This document shows, one piece after another, positions 8,576-19,352 of a stretch of 64,000 nucleotides of DNA. Origin of the DNA: Lentisphaerae bacterium WC36 (GTDB taxonomy: Bacteria; Verrucomicrobiota; Lentisphaeria; Victivallales; SZUA-371); NCBI GenBank assembly GCA_020683205.1, contig CP085689.1:2598230-2662229 (forward strand). The letters are read 5' to 3'. Position numbers and translations under genes: made by a program. The notes below the pieces were generated by a model. The model was not told the DNA's origin. It did not search any database and worked only from the letters and a program-made list of their open reading frames with translations. Within the stretch, counting starts at the first letter, position 1. The number at the start of each line of letters is the position of its first letter.

Positions 8576-10147
8576 GTGAAAAAAGTATTAATTCCTACAA
8601 AATTAGACGGTGTATCAGCAGCAATTTTACAAGACAAAGGATTTAATGTAATCCAAGACGCTGATACTTCATTAGAAACATTAGCAGCACAACATGCTGA
8701 TACAGAAGTCATTATCGTTCGCAGCGAGAAAGTAACTGCAGAAATTATTGATTCATTACCGCAATTAAAATTAGTAGTACGTGCTGGAGCTGGCTACAAT
8801 ACTATTGATATCAAATACGCTCGTAAAAATAACGTTGACGTAATGAATACTCCAGGCGCTAATTCTAATGCAGTTGCAGAAGAAGTTGTAGCAATGATGC
8901 TTGCAGGAGCACGCCATATCGTTAAAGCAGATATTTCTACACGAGCTGGTTTATGGGAAAAAGCCAAATTCATGGGTACTGAAATCACTAACAAAACAAT
9001 TGGCATCATTGGTCTTGGTAACATTGGTCGTTTAGTTGCTAAACGTTTAGAGGGCTTCGAAATGACAGTGCTAGGATATGACCCATTTATTTCGGCATCT
9101 TTAGCTGAAAACATGAATATCAAATTAGCTTCTGTTGAAGAAATTTTTGCACAATGTGATTATATTTCTTTACATATTCCAGAAAACGATGAAACACGTG
9201 GCATGGTAAATAAAAAATTATTTGAATCTATGAAAGATGGCGCAGCTATTGTTAACTGTGCTCGTCATGGAGTTATCAATGAAGATGACTTGCGTGCAGT
9301 AAAAGCAACTAAAGATATTAAATATCTAAATGACGTATATCAAAAAGATGCAGCTGGCGAAAAGTCAATTACTGACTGTGCCGATTTAATGCTTCCCCAC
9401 CTTGGAGCTAGCACAAAAGAAGCTAATTTTAATGCAGCTAAACGTGCTGCGGACCAAACAGTAGCTTATTTCGAAGAAGGCGTTACGAATTGCGTTGTAA
9501 ATAAAGCCGTTCCAGAAGGAATGAATCCAGAGTTCCAAAAATTAGCTTATGCTTTATCTTCTTTAGCACGTAACTATCTTGGAAATCGTGTTCAACCTCA
9601 AAAAATTGAAGCAAGTTTCTATGGTCAACTAAATGATTTTGGTAAATGGTTAATTGCCCCAATTACAGCAGGAATTACAAAAGAAGTTGATCCATATGTT
9701 GAAGCAAATGATGCGTTAGAGTTTTTAAATGAGCGCGGCATTGAGTTTATAGAACGTGAAGCTGATCCAAACAAAAGTTACAAGGCTTCTATTACAATTG
9801 ATTTATTCGAAGGATCTGCAGAGACAATTAATAAAGTTAGTGTTCGTGGTACAATCACTGAGGGTAATTTAATGATTTCACGTATCAATAAATTCGACAA
9901 ATTATACCTAGAGCCAACTGGCACTACGTTATTTGTTGAATACAATGATGCTCCAGGAGTTATGGGTAAAATCACTAGTATTTTAGGGCGCAACAACATT
10001 AATATTGTTGATTTACGTGCTCCTCAAGATTTAGAATCTCATAAATCTCTAGCGGTTATTAAAACAAATGTTGATATTTCAGGAGAAATCGTTCAAGAAA
10101 TAAAAGAAACTGTTAATGCAACAGCGGCATTCGTTTTCAATTATTAA
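8576..10147 (+). CDS. serA: D-3-phosphoglycerate dehydrogenase, long form with ACT domain
   Basis: NAD-dependent oxidation of 3-phosphoglycerate, first step of serine synthesis. The start is GTG at 8576 with AAGGA upstream; the 523 residues match the long SerA form (catalytic, NAD-binding, ASB and C-terminal ACT domains). The nucleotide-binding motif is GLGNIG (146-151). Catalytic Arg230 (CARHG) and His275 (PHLGAST) are present. The catalytic acid of the usual DVFxxEP segment appears as Asp258 (DVYQKDA) instead of Glu. The ACT region near the C-terminus suggests serine feedback control. It stands alone, ending at a strong terminator. Confidence 0.93.
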   Translation: MKKVLIPTKLDGVSAAILQDKGFNVIQDADTSLETLAAQHADTEVIIVRSEKVTAEIIDSLPQLKLVVRAGAGYNTIDIKYARKNNVDVMNTPGANSNAVAEEVVAMMLAGARHIVKADISTRAGLWEKAKFMGTEITNKTIGIIGLGNIGRLVAKRLEGFEMTVLGYDPFISASLAENMNIKLASVEEIFAQCDYISLHIPENDETRGMVNKKLFESMKDGAAIVNCARHGVINEDDLRAVKATKDIKYLNDVYQKDAAGEKSITDCADLMLPHLGASTKEANFNAAKRAADQTVAYFEEGVTNCVVNKAVPEGMNPEFQKLAYALSSLARNYLGNRVQPQKIEASFYGQLNDFGKWLIAPITAGITKEVDPYVEANDALEFLNERGIEFIEREADPNKSYKASITIDLFEGSAETINKVSVRGTITEGNLMISRINKFDKLYLEPTGTTLFVEYNDAPGVMGKITSILGRNNINIVDLRAPQDLESHKSLAVIKTNVDISGEIVQEIKETVNATAAFVFNY

Positions 10148-10179
10148 TTTTAAAAATTAATTGATTAATTAATAGCTAC

Positions 10180-10237
10180 AAAAATAGCTTTTAGCGTACA
10201 ATTTTTTGTAAATTTACGACTGAAAGCTATTTTTTTA
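10180..10237 (+). terminator. Rho-independent terminator of serA
   Basis: AAAAATAGCTTT (10180-10191) pairs with AAAGCTATTTTT (10223-10234), and the arms continue imperfectly inward. A T run follows. Starts 32 bases after the serA stop. Confidence 0.8.
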
Positions 10238-10259
10238 TTTATTTAATACTAACTAAAGT

Positions 10260-10288
10260 TTGACTTTTAACTTTTTTTTGACTATACT
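10260..10288 (+). promoter_or_regulatory. Predicted sigma-70 promoter of the first pseudopilin gene
   Basis: TTGACT (10260-10265), exactly 17 bases, TATACT (10283-10288): the best promoter match in the window. It gives a leader of about 50 bases containing AAGGAG at 10331-10336. Confidence 0.6.
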
Positions 10289-10347
10289 AATGTGATATTG
10301 ATTTTATTTACAAATTTTTTTTTCGGTAATAAGGAGATGTCTACTCA

Positions 10348-11226
10348 ATGACAGTTAAAAAAGATAATTTTACATTAGTTGAGCTTTTTATAATACTAGC
10401 GATTATTTTAATTCTTACCACTCTACTTATTCCTATTTTAGTTGCAGTAAAAGAAAAAGCTAACACATCAAATTGTACGGATAATCAAAAACGTGCTGGA
10501 TATTATCTTTCAATGGCAAAAAATGATATCGGCAAAATTATTAACGGAAGTAGCAAAACACCTTGGGCTGGAGTCTTATCAGCAAATTTCTATGACCAAA
10601 ACAATAATAATATTGGATTAGGGTATTTTCAGCATAATGATACTAATTTTTTACACTGTATAAAAAATAAAACATTACAGAGTAATAACTTAAGTAAAAG
10701 TTATGAATTTAGAAACACTTTTGGAATGCAAGGTCCAGACAATATCACCCACAAATACTGGACAGCGTCAATTGATGGACATTACCTTGATGCGACCAAT
10801 AAAACTATTTCAAAAGAATATTTAAATACTATTAATGGTGCGCTATATGTTGATAAATACCCAGAATCCAGTAATACTATGTTAATAATTGATTCAAAAT
10901 ATATTGAAGGAAATACTGAAAGTTTATTTAATATCCATCGATCTGAATACCTTATTCGCTATCAAAACTCTAACGAGTATATGCACTCAGAGCAACGTGG
11001 AACTGCATATCTTGCCCATCAAGACTCATTAAATGCTCTTTTTAGTGATCTTCATGTTAACACTATTAATCGCTATCAATTAGATAAAATTATTTACAAA
11101 AAAAATAATATCTGCTTTGACCAAAATGGAGCAATGAAATCAATTTCACGAGGCCTTTACCTTTACGAAGTTTTCATTAAAAATGAAGATGGTGACGATA
11201 TTATTTTAAAGCTTGAGAATCAATAA
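10348..11226 (+). CDS. Orphan type II/IV pilin-like protein (Lentisphaerae type)
   Basis: Prepilin-like exported protein of unknown role. The N-terminus is a seven-residue charged leader followed by FTLVEL and a hydrophobic helix to about residue 30. The residue before Phe8 is Asn, not the Gly that prepilin peptidase normally requires; similar leaders are common in Lentisphaerae. The C-terminal half has HQDSLNALFSDLHV, a variant of the H-x9-DG motif. It resembles the gene at 18338 in start, length and the NKTI/KKNNIC region (YKKNNIC occurs in both). AAGGAG lies 11 bases upstream of the ATG. It has its own promoter and no secretion or pilus genes nearby. Confidence 0.78.
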   Translation: MTVKKDNFTLVELFIILAIILILTTLLIPILVAVKEKANTSNCTDNQKRAGYYLSMAKNDIGKIINGSSKTPWAGVLSANFYDQNNNNIGLGYFQHNDTNFLHCIKNKTLQSNNLSKSYEFRNTFGMQGPDNITHKYWTASIDGHYLDATNKTISKEYLNTINGALYVDKYPESSNTMLIIDSKYIEGNTESLFNIHRSEYLIRYQNSNEYMHSEQRGTAYLAHQDSLNALFSDLHVNTINRYQLDKIIYKKNNICFDQNGAMKSISRGLYLYEVFIKNEDGDDIILKLENQ

Positions 11227-11385
11227 ATTTTGCACTTTACGCAATTAGGTAGAGCAAAAATAATCTTTATATTTATATAGAATCTATATTAAAGTATCCT
11301 TATTGCTATTCGATGTCTACTCTAGTCTATTGATAATGTCATAATATTCCAAGATTTTTTTTACAAACTCCTCCTTAATTATAAC

Positions 11386-11428
11386 AAAAAAAAATACCGC
11401 TAAGAATAAATTCTTAACAGTATTTTTT
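11386..11428 (-). terminator. Rho-independent terminator of secDF
   Basis: On the minus strand AAAAAATACTGTTAAGAA pairs, with two G-U wobbles, with TTCTTAGCGGTATTTTTT, ending in a nine-T run (complement of 11386-11394). It lies about 40 bases after the secDF stop. Confidence 0.8.
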
Positions 11429-11465
11429 ACAATTCACTTGTCTGTCAAATAAAATAATTTACTTA

Positions 11466-14057
11466 TTAATCAACAATAACAGCTTCTTGATCTTGAATTG
11501 AATCATGCTGATCTTTTTTATGCCATAACGCAACTAATGGACTAGCAATAAACACCGAAGAGTATGTACCAACAATAACACCTAAAAGCATTGCAAATAC
11601 AAAATCTTGAATTGCTGCACCACCAAATACTATTAACATAATAAGCACCATTAATGTTGTCACAGAAGTCAAAATCGTTCTACTTAAAGTTTTATTAATA
11701 CTTTCATTAATAATACTTTTATAAGATCTATTTTTAATAAGACCTAAATCCTCACGTAGGCGGTCAAACACAACAATTGTATCATTTAACGAATAACCAA
11801 TAATTGTTAAAATTGCAGCAATTACAGGTAAAGAAATAGTGTATCCAAGTAACAGGTAAACCCCCATTGCAATAATAACATCATGGAATAATGCAACAAT
11901 TGCTGCAAAAGCATAAGCCATTTCAAAACGAATTGTAACGTAAATCAAGATACCTAACATTGCCAAACAAATCGCCGTTAGTGCTGCTTTCCGGAACAAT
12001 CCACCAACTAAACCACTAATTGAACTTTGACCAGCTCCAACAAACTTAGATTCAGGATATTCCTTATTTAAAGAGTTTGCAATAATCATGCTCACGTCTT
12101 CATTCCCTTTTTCGTTGGCAATAGCGCCAGTTGCAGAAATATCAGAAACAACAACTTCTAACACTTTTATCTCACCTTGTTCTTTGTAAGATGAACGACT
12201 GCTTGGGAAACCACTATTTTTCAAAAATTTATCAATATCTTCAACGGGAACTTGCTTATCATAGTTCATTGTTAGCCTAATACCACCCGTCAAGTCTACA
12301 TTAAAAATCGTTTTTCCTTTAATACCAAAAACAGCTAACGAGCCAACTATCATAATTATTGAAATAATCCCTGCAACTCTTGAAATTTTCAAGAAATTGA
12401 TATTTTTAAAGCTAAATAAATTAAGCATTTTCAAACTCTTAGCCTTGGTCACATTCAACATTGTATCAAATAATAAACGTGATAAGAAAATTGTTGAGAA
12501 CATACTTGTTGCAATACCAATACTTAATGTTACAGCGAAACCACGTACAGCACCTTTACCAACACTCATCAAAATTAATGCCGTTAATAAAGTTGTTAGA
12601 TTAGCATCTAAAATAGTTGTAAATGCACGACTAAAACCCTCATGCAGTGCAGTTTTAAGTGTTTTACCACTCTGTAATTCTTCGCGAATACGTTCGAAGA
12701 TAAGCACATTTGCATCAACTGCCATACCAATAGTTAAAACAATACCAGCAATACCAGGCAATGTTAGTGTTGCGTTGAATGCCGCCATTGCTCCAAGAAT
12801 TAAAACCATATTAACAATTAATGAAACACTTGCAATAAGTCCTGCGCTCAAGTAATACATTGTCATAAAAATAACAACAACAGCCAATCCAGCTAAACCT
12901 GCGTATAAGCCACTTTTTACACTCTCAGATCCTAATGTTGGATCAGTGCTTTCAATACTTTTTACTTCAACTTTAAATTGTAATGAACCAGCATTTAACG
13001 CATCTGAAACAATTTTTGCCTCATCTTGACTAAAGTCCCCCGTTATCTGCGCTTCTCCTCCAGTAATAGGTTCATTTAAATTTGGTGCACTATATAATTT
13101 TTTGTCTAAAATAATCGCTAAACGACGACCAACATTTTTTGAAGTCACATCACCAAAATTACGAGCTCCATCAACGTTGAATCGTAAAATAATTTCCCAA
13201 CCACCTGGAGCACTATTAACACGTGATAAAGTAATATTTTTACCGGTCATTTTTGGTTTAATTTCAACCAATAACGGCATCGCATCTCTTGCGCGCCCTG
13301 GTTGTTTCATCATCATATAACTTGTCGGAGGCTTATATGCTTCAGGGTTTTGGAAATATTTAATGCGCTCTTGAGCCATCATCGCATCAGTTGCAACTAA
13401 ATTAAATGATAAACGAGCACTCATCTGTACTAATTGACGAATCTTTTGACTTTCTTGTTTTGTTGCTAAAGGAGCACGCAAAGTAATTAAATCACTACCT
13501 TCTGTACTAAAAATTTCTGATTCATTAATTCCCTGAGTTTCTAATCTTGAACGCAATGCCTCAATTGCCACATCAATATCCTGCGGCGTTAATTCAGTTT
13601 TTGGAGTACCATCAGTATTTTCTGCTCCATCTGGAGGTAATAAGCGTAACGTAAACTCTACACCTCCACTCAAATCAAGACCACGGCGAATTGATGGTTT
13701 TGCTTTATTTCTAATAAAACCAATTGCATCAGCATTATTTTTTAAGCTTTTATTAGTAAAAAGTTCTTTTAATTCAACTTTTTTTTCAGTTGCAGCAATA
13801 CTTAATGCTTGATTTTCAAGCATATGCTCAGCATCTTTTTTCGCATTATTCTCTGCTTGAATTTTCTTTGCTGCCTCAACTAACTCTTGAGCTTTAGCAA
13901 CATCTTCTTTTTTTACTATATCAACAAAAGTATCATAAAAATTACGTTCTGTTAAAGGGAACATTGAGAAGGCAAACACTACAATAAATACAAGTGCGAT
14001 AAACATTCTCATTAAAACAGGTTGAGAGTTCTCTTTATTACTATTTTTTTTGTTCAT
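11466..14057 (-). CDS. secDF: Fused SecD-SecF protein translocase subunit
   Basis: Proton-driven accessory motor of the Sec translocon that pulls exported proteins into the periplasm. SecD and SecF are fused, as in several phyla. The SecD half has an N-terminal membrane helix (about 18-36), a charged ~90-residue insert, GLDLSGG (about 127-133) and the RND-type helix block with GMAVDANVLIFER. The SecF half has DLTGG and GYSLNDTIVVFDR. The ATG at 14057 has AGGAG eight bases upstream and is preferred over an in-frame TTG at 14060. yajC lies 29 bases upstream, giving the common yajC-secDF order. Confidence 0.96.
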   Translation of the reverse strand: MNKKNSNKENSQPVLMRMFIALVFIVVFAFSMFPLTERNFYDTFVDIVKKEDVAKAQELVEAAKKIQAENNAKKDAEHMLENQALSIAATEKKVELKELFTNKSLKNNADAIGFIRNKAKPSIRRGLDLSGGVEFTLRLLPPDGAENTDGTPKTELTPQDIDVAIEALRSRLETQGINESEIFSTEGSDLITLRAPLATKQESQKIRQLVQMSARLSFNLVATDAMMAQERIKYFQNPEAYKPPTSYMMMKQPGRARDAMPLLVEIKPKMTGKNITLSRVNSAPGGWEIILRFNVDGARNFGDVTSKNVGRRLAIILDKKLYSAPNLNEPITGGEAQITGDFSQDEAKIVSDALNAGSLQFKVEVKSIESTDPTLGSESVKSGLYAGLAGLAVVVIFMTMYYLSAGLIASVSLIVNMVLILGAMAAFNATLTLPGIAGIVLTIGMAVDANVLIFERIREELQSGKTLKTALHEGFSRAFTTILDANLTTLLTALILMSVGKGAVRGFAVTLSIGIATSMFSTIFLSRLLFDTMLNVTKAKSLKMLNLFSFKNINFLKISRVAGIISIIMIVGSLAVFGIKGKTIFNVDLTGGIRLTMNYDKQVPVEDIDKFLKNSGFPSSRSSYKEQGEIKVLEVVVSDISATGAIANEKGNEDVSMIIANSLNKEYPESKFVGAGQSSISGLVGGLFRKAALTAICLAMLGILIYVTIRFEMAYAFAAIVALFHDVIIAMGVYLLLGYTISLPVIAAILTIIGYSLNDTIVVFDRLREDLGLIKNRSYKSIINESINKTLSRTILTSVTTLMVLIMLIVFGGAAIQDFVFAMLLGVIVGTYSSVFIASPLVALWHKKDQHDSIQDQEAVIVD

Positions 14058-14088
14058 CAATTAATCTCCTAAATCCTATCATATAAAT

Positions 14089-14484
14089 TTATGATTGCTT
14101 ATCAGCATCTTCAATTTTATTATCAATATTTTGTTCACCATTGCTGTTGATAACAGTCCCAACCCCAGCTTTTGAAATCTCAATTTTTGTTCCAGGAGCA
14201 ATTTCAATCATATAAGTTTCTTCCTTAACTGCGGCAATTTTACCGTGTAGCCCACCAATTGTAACAATCTTATCACCAACTTTAGTTGCACTCATCATAT
14301 CTTCACGTTGCTTTTTCTGTTTTTTAGCACTCCTCATTTGAATAAAAATCATTGCGCCAAAAATAATTGCCATTGGAAGCAAAAACGCCATACCGTTATT
14401 AGCGGGACCTTGAGCTTTACCATCTTTTGCTCCTGTAGTAGGAGGAGCATCTGCAACTGCGATTGTTGTGAAATATGATTGCAT
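14089..14484 (-). CDS. yajC: Preprotein translocase subunit YajC
   Basis: Small inner-membrane partner of SecDF. The 131-residue protein has an N-terminal ~30-residue Gly/Ala/Pro stretch, one membrane helix (about 32-50) and the family block RSAKKQKKQREDMMSATKVG followed by GDKIVTIGGLHGKI. The N-terminal stretch is longer than in E. coli YajC. AAGGA lies upstream of the ATG. It is directly upstream of secDF on the same strand and presumably co-transcribed. Confidence 0.93.
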   Translation of the reverse strand: MQSYFTTIAVADAPPTTGAKDGKAQGPANNGMAFLLPMAIIFGAMIFIQMRSAKKQKKQREDMMSATKVGDKIVTIGGLHGKIAAVKEETYMIEIAPGTKIEISKAGVGTVINSNGEQNIDNKIEDADKQS

Positions 14485-14627
14485 AATCGTTTTCCTTATA
14501 TTATTTAGTTTTATTTAATTTATTTCTTTATAATTCCATTTTGCTAATTCTACACTATACTTTTTGACTAAAAAATATTTATAGATATTATTAATGTAAT
14601 AAGATACATGACTTTTAAATAACTACA

Positions 14628-14674
14628 AGAAAAAAAGCCCCAAATTATTGGGAAATACCAATAAATTGGGGCTT
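14628..14674 (-). terminator. Rho-independent terminator of eno
   Basis: AAGCCCCAA at 14635-14643 pairs with TTGGGGCTT at 14666-14674; the stem continues to 17 bp with one mismatch. In the minus orientation it is followed by a run of Ts (complement of 14628-14634). This is the strongest terminator in the window and ends eno transcription. Confidence 0.88.
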
Positions 14675-14729
14675 ATATATTTTAAGCAACTATAAAAAGT
14701 ACTTAAAAATATTCAATTACATTGCAAAA

Positions 14730-16055
<1,326 letters not shown>

Positions 16056-16208
16056 CTATATAAAAAAAATTAAGCACGCTTGTTTTTTTATCGTTTTGCA
16101 TTAACTTTATAATAATTATGAAATTAATATTTAATTATTAATTCTATAGAAAATACACCCATATTTTAAATTTGCAACTTTTTACAACTAATTCAAACAC
16201 TATATTTT

Positions 16209-17261
16209 ATGAATAAGCAAAAATTTAACAATTTTCTCACTAATTTGTCACAAAAACTGCAAATTTTAGACTATGGTTTCATACCTATTTCTACAATAAA
16301 AGAAGATAATTTTTTAAATAACAATCTTCTTAAAGAATTCGACAATAGCACATTACCAGAATATATTATAAATACCATAGAACAACGATTTCAGCCTGAA
16401 TCACTTCTGAACAATACAAAGACTCTTTTCATTTGCGCAATTCCATTTAATACACTAGAAAAAATAGTTCCCAAGTTATTTAAAGAAGCGCCTCAAAATG
16501 CCCCATACTATGGACTAATTGCCAATTACGCCACCTATCTAGATTACCATTATGAGGCACAAAAAATAATGACAAAACTTATAGAAGAAATAACTCAGTT
16601 TATCAAAAGTAATTTCAATTATAAAATTTTTGTTGATACGGCTCCATTAGCGGAACGATTTTTCGCGTCCGAGGCTAAAATAGGCTTTATCGGAAAAAAC
16701 AATTGCTTAAAGCCATATCATGCAAATAGCAGTAGTTTTATTTGTGGTTTTGTGTGTGATTATGACTTTAAAATTAATAATGAATTATTAATAACCCCTA
16801 ATAATAATCCTGCCCAAAAAGTCTATTGTCCTGCCAATTGCCAGTTATGTATAAACCGTTGCCCAAATCATATATTAAATTCGAATAAACCTAACTTCTT
16901 AAATTGCATCAGTTCCCTAACAATGGAACAGCGCCATTTTTTAGACAAAGAACAGCGTGCAAAGCTTCAATATCATATTTTTGGTTGTAGCAATTGCTCA
17001 ACTGCTTGCTTTAACGCAAATGAAGCCGATTTTAAGGTTGATTTGAATTGGTTGTTAGCCGAATCTGCGGGAAAACTAAAAAAAATAATCAAACAAACAA
17101 CTCTTAATTATGCAGGAATTACTTTGTTACGCAGAAATGCTTTAGCAGTACTAGAGAATTTTAATAATTTTGAAGCAAAAACTCTTATCGAACGCTTTTC
17201 AAAACAAACTCAAAGTGAGTTATTGCAAAAAACTTGCATTGATATTCTTAACAAACATTGA
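16209..17261 (+). CDS. queG: Epoxyqueuosine reductase QueG
   Basis: Cobalamin- and Fe-S-dependent enzyme performing the last step of queuosine synthesis in tRNA anticodons. The 350-residue product has the QueG block VDTAPLAERFFASEAKIGFI near 140-160 (with the catalytic Asp) and eight cysteines for two 4Fe-4S clusters in CPANCQLCINRCP and FGCSNCSTAC. The C-terminal ~60 residues are HEAT-like. The ATG lacks a clear ribosome site. The local code is very AT-rich with many Asn/Lys codons. The other queuosine genes are not in the window. Confidence 0.9.
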   Translation: MNKQKFNNFLTNLSQKLQILDYGFIPISTIKEDNFLNNNLLKEFDNSTLPEYIINTIEQRFQPESLLNNTKTLFICAIPFNTLEKIVPKLFKEAPQNAPYYGLIANYATYLDYHYEAQKIMTKLIEEITQFIKSNFNYKIFVDTAPLAERFFASEAKIGFIGKNNCLKPYHANSSSFICGFVCDYDFKINNELLITPNNNPAQKVYCPANCQLCINRCPNHILNSNKPNFLNCISSLTMEQRHFLDKEQRAKLQYHIFGCSNCSTACFNANEADFKVDLNWLLAESAGKLKKIIKQTTLNYAGITLLRRNALAVLENFNNFEAKTLIERFSKQTQSELLQKTCIDILNKH

Positions 17262-17300
17262 TAAATCATACTAATTTACAGGAAATTTATTGTCAAATAA

Positions 17301-17329
17301 TTGCTTTTTGAGACTCAAACTATTATAAT
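17301..17329 (+). promoter_or_regulatory. Predicted promoter of upp
   Basis: TTGCTT (17301-17306), exact 17-base spacer, consensus TATAAT (17324-17329). Leader of about 63 bases. Confidence 0.5.
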
Positions 17330-17398
17330 TATCTTGCGATTTTTAATTTGCAATTTAAGTAATATATAAAAAAATCAACAAAACAGAGGAAATATTAG

Positions 17399-18019
17399 AT
17401 GTTAACTGTTGTAGAACACCCTTGCATTAGTGCAAAATTGACAATTATGCGTGATAAAAATACACCACACCGCGAATTTAGAAACTGTGCTGAAGAAATT
17501 ACTAAATTTATTGCTTATGAAGCTTTAAAAAATATCGAATTAGAAAATGTTGAAATTGAAACTCCTTTGGAGCCAATGATTGGCAAAAAGGTGAAAAACG
17601 AAATGATCTTAATCCCAATTTTGCGTGCTGGTCTTGGTATGACTGATACAATTTTAGATCTAATTCCAACTGCTCGTACTGGATTTGTAGGTCTATATCG
17701 TGCTGATGATCATGAAACTATTGTTGAATATTTTTGCAAATTACCTGAATGCAATAAAGATGCTTTAGCTATTATTGTAGATCCAATGCTAGCAACTGGA
17801 AACTCTTTGGTTGCAGCAATAGATTTAGTAAAAAAGCATGGTTTTAGCAAAATAATTGCCATCACAATTCTTTCTGCGCCTGAGGGAGTTAATGAAATAA
17901 CAACAAAGCACCCTGATGTGAAATTATATACTGGAGCACTAGACCGTGGTCTAAATGAAAACAACTATATTTTACCAGGTTTAGGGGATGCTGGTGACCG
18001 TATTTTTGGCACAAAATAA
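17399..18019 (+). CDS. upp: Uracil phosphoribosyltransferase
   Basis: Salvages uracil to UMP with PRPP. The 206-residue length and motifs fit: GMTDTILDLIPTA, the PRPP-binding loop IIVDPMLATGNSL and the conserved C-terminal LPGLGDAGDRIFGTK. GAGGA lies nine bases upstream of the ATG. It is a single-gene unit with a predicted promoter and a clear terminator. Confidence 0.97.
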   Translation: MLTVVEHPCISAKLTIMRDKNTPHREFRNCAEEITKFIAYEALKNIELENVEIETPLEPMIGKKVKNEMILIPILRAGLGMTDTILDLIPTARTGFVGLYRADDHETIVEYFCKLPECNKDALAIIVDPMLATGNSLVAAIDLVKKHGFSKIIAITILSAPEGVNEITTKHPDVKLYTGALDRGLNENNYILPGLGDAGDRIFGTK

Positions 18020-18337
18020 ATCATCAAATATTTACGATTTTGAGAGTGTTAATAGCTTCATTAACACTCTTTTTTCTTGCAAAGAACAAATACATTACAG
18101 TATCATCTTAGTTATATTATAATTATACTTCATCATAACTAATAAAATTTTAGTTTATTATTTTTATATTACAGATTTTATCTATAAACTAAATATACTC
18201 AAAATTGCAATTAATTACTTCAATACAATAATACTATAATACAAATTTAACTATTATAATTAAGTCAACCTTGACTTTTTACTATTTTTCACTTAACTTT
18301 ATTATGTATTTTAAAAAACTTAAAGAAACGATAAACA
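18020..18337. other. 318-base spacer between upp and the second pseudopilin gene
   Basis: Apart from the upp terminator at 18043-18076, the spacer is nearly pure A/T with no supported ORF. A TTGACT at 18271-18276 may be a -35 box for the pilin-like gene, but its partner at 17 bases (TAACTT) is poor; TATAAT boxes at 18235-18240 and 18255-18260 lack good -35 elements. Confidence 0.4.
18043..18076 (+). terminator. Rho-independent terminator of upp
   Basis: AGAGTGTTAAT (18043-18053) pairs perfectly with ATTAACACTCT (18060-18070); loop of six bases, then a T run. Confidence 0.85.
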
Positions 18338-19159
18338 ATGACCAATAAATCATTTACATTTATAGAACTCCTAGTTATTTTAGCAATTATTGCAATTTTG
18401 GTAAGTATAATGCTCCCTGCTCTAGATGCTACAAGAGAGCGCGCTCGTGCCAGCTTAGGCGTCGACAATCAACGCCGATGTGGTAAAAAAATAAGCCTTG
18501 CCGAAGAAGATTTGGGCGGGTTCATTATTAACGGGTCTATTGAATATTCATGGTGTGGAGTATTAGATGAAGGCAAAATTAGTAATAGTTTAACAGACGA
18601 CTTTATTGGGCTTGGATATATTAAGGCTACTGAACGTGAAATTGTTCAGTGTCCTAAACAAAGTTGTGGAACAAGCTTTTATCGCCATCGAGGTTTTGGA
18701 ATGCCTGCTGGAGATTATAACAAAAGCAGGTTGGTTTTTGCTGATGAATACGATAGTGATTTAAAAATTCCACAATCATTTGAAGAGTTAAAGAATACTA
18801 ATCATATCAAATTATTCTTAAATAAAATGACTAACGCAAACTCAACAGTTTTACTCACAGATGATTTTCGAGTAGAAAATAACGGTACATTTTCTGGAGG
18901 AAATACTAATGCTTTAAGAGTTCCATGGTCAAATCAAAATGGCATTGGTACTGGATTAGTAATTTTTCCACATAATGATATGGCAAATGTTCTATTTGGC
19001 GATTTACATGTTGCTCCACAAACGACAAAGGATTACCGTAAACTCTACTATAAGAAAAATAATATTTGTGGTAAAAGTGATTTAGGCGAAAAAATTGCTG
19101 ATGGTATAAAGTTTGACAAATATTTTAATATTCAATCACAAAGTATTGAACTATTTTAG
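18338..19159 (+). CDS. Second orphan type II/IV pilin-like protein
   Basis: Paralogue-like partner of the protein at 10348. It begins with a short leader, then FTFIEL and a hydrophobic helix to about residue 27; the residue before Phe is Ser, not Gly. A basic-acidic stretch follows (ATRERARASLGVDNQRR), as in many Lentisphaerae pilin-like proteins. The C-terminal part carries PHNDMANVLFGDLHV, matching the H-x9-DG pattern with Leu for Gly, and YYKKNNICG shared with the first copy. No assembly ATPase, platform protein or peptidase gene is nearby, so a machine encoded elsewhere is inferred. Function unknown: surface appendage, secretion pseudopilin or stand-alone surface protein. Confidence 0.78.
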   Translation: MTNKSFTFIELLVILAIIAILVSIMLPALDATRERARASLGVDNQRRCGKKISLAEEDLGGFIINGSIEYSWCGVLDEGKISNSLTDDFIGLGYIKATEREIVQCPKQSCGTSFYRHRGFGMPAGDYNKSRLVFADEYDSDLKIPQSFEELKNTNHIKLFLNKMTNANSTVLLTDDFRVENNGTFSGGNTNALRVPWSNQNGIGTGLVIFPHNDMANVLFGDLHVAPQTTKDYRKLYYKKNNICGKSDLGEKIADGIKFDKYFNIQSQSIELF

Positions 19160-19352
19160 ACTACTGGAACAAATGTAATAATTTGTTAACAAAATAGTTA
19201 TATTTCTTTCATAAACAACTTTCAACTACATGATAAAAATAGCACAGTCAGTATATTTATTAACTAAAAATTTTAATATAATGGCAATTAAACACTATAT
19301 TATATCTTATTTTAAATAATAAGCTTTTTAAAAAGCATCTATAACTATAAGT

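Noticed and set aside
12397-12855. 152-codon plus-strand frame inside secDF
   Set aside because: Antisense shadow of the conserved SecD membrane region; no ribosome site.
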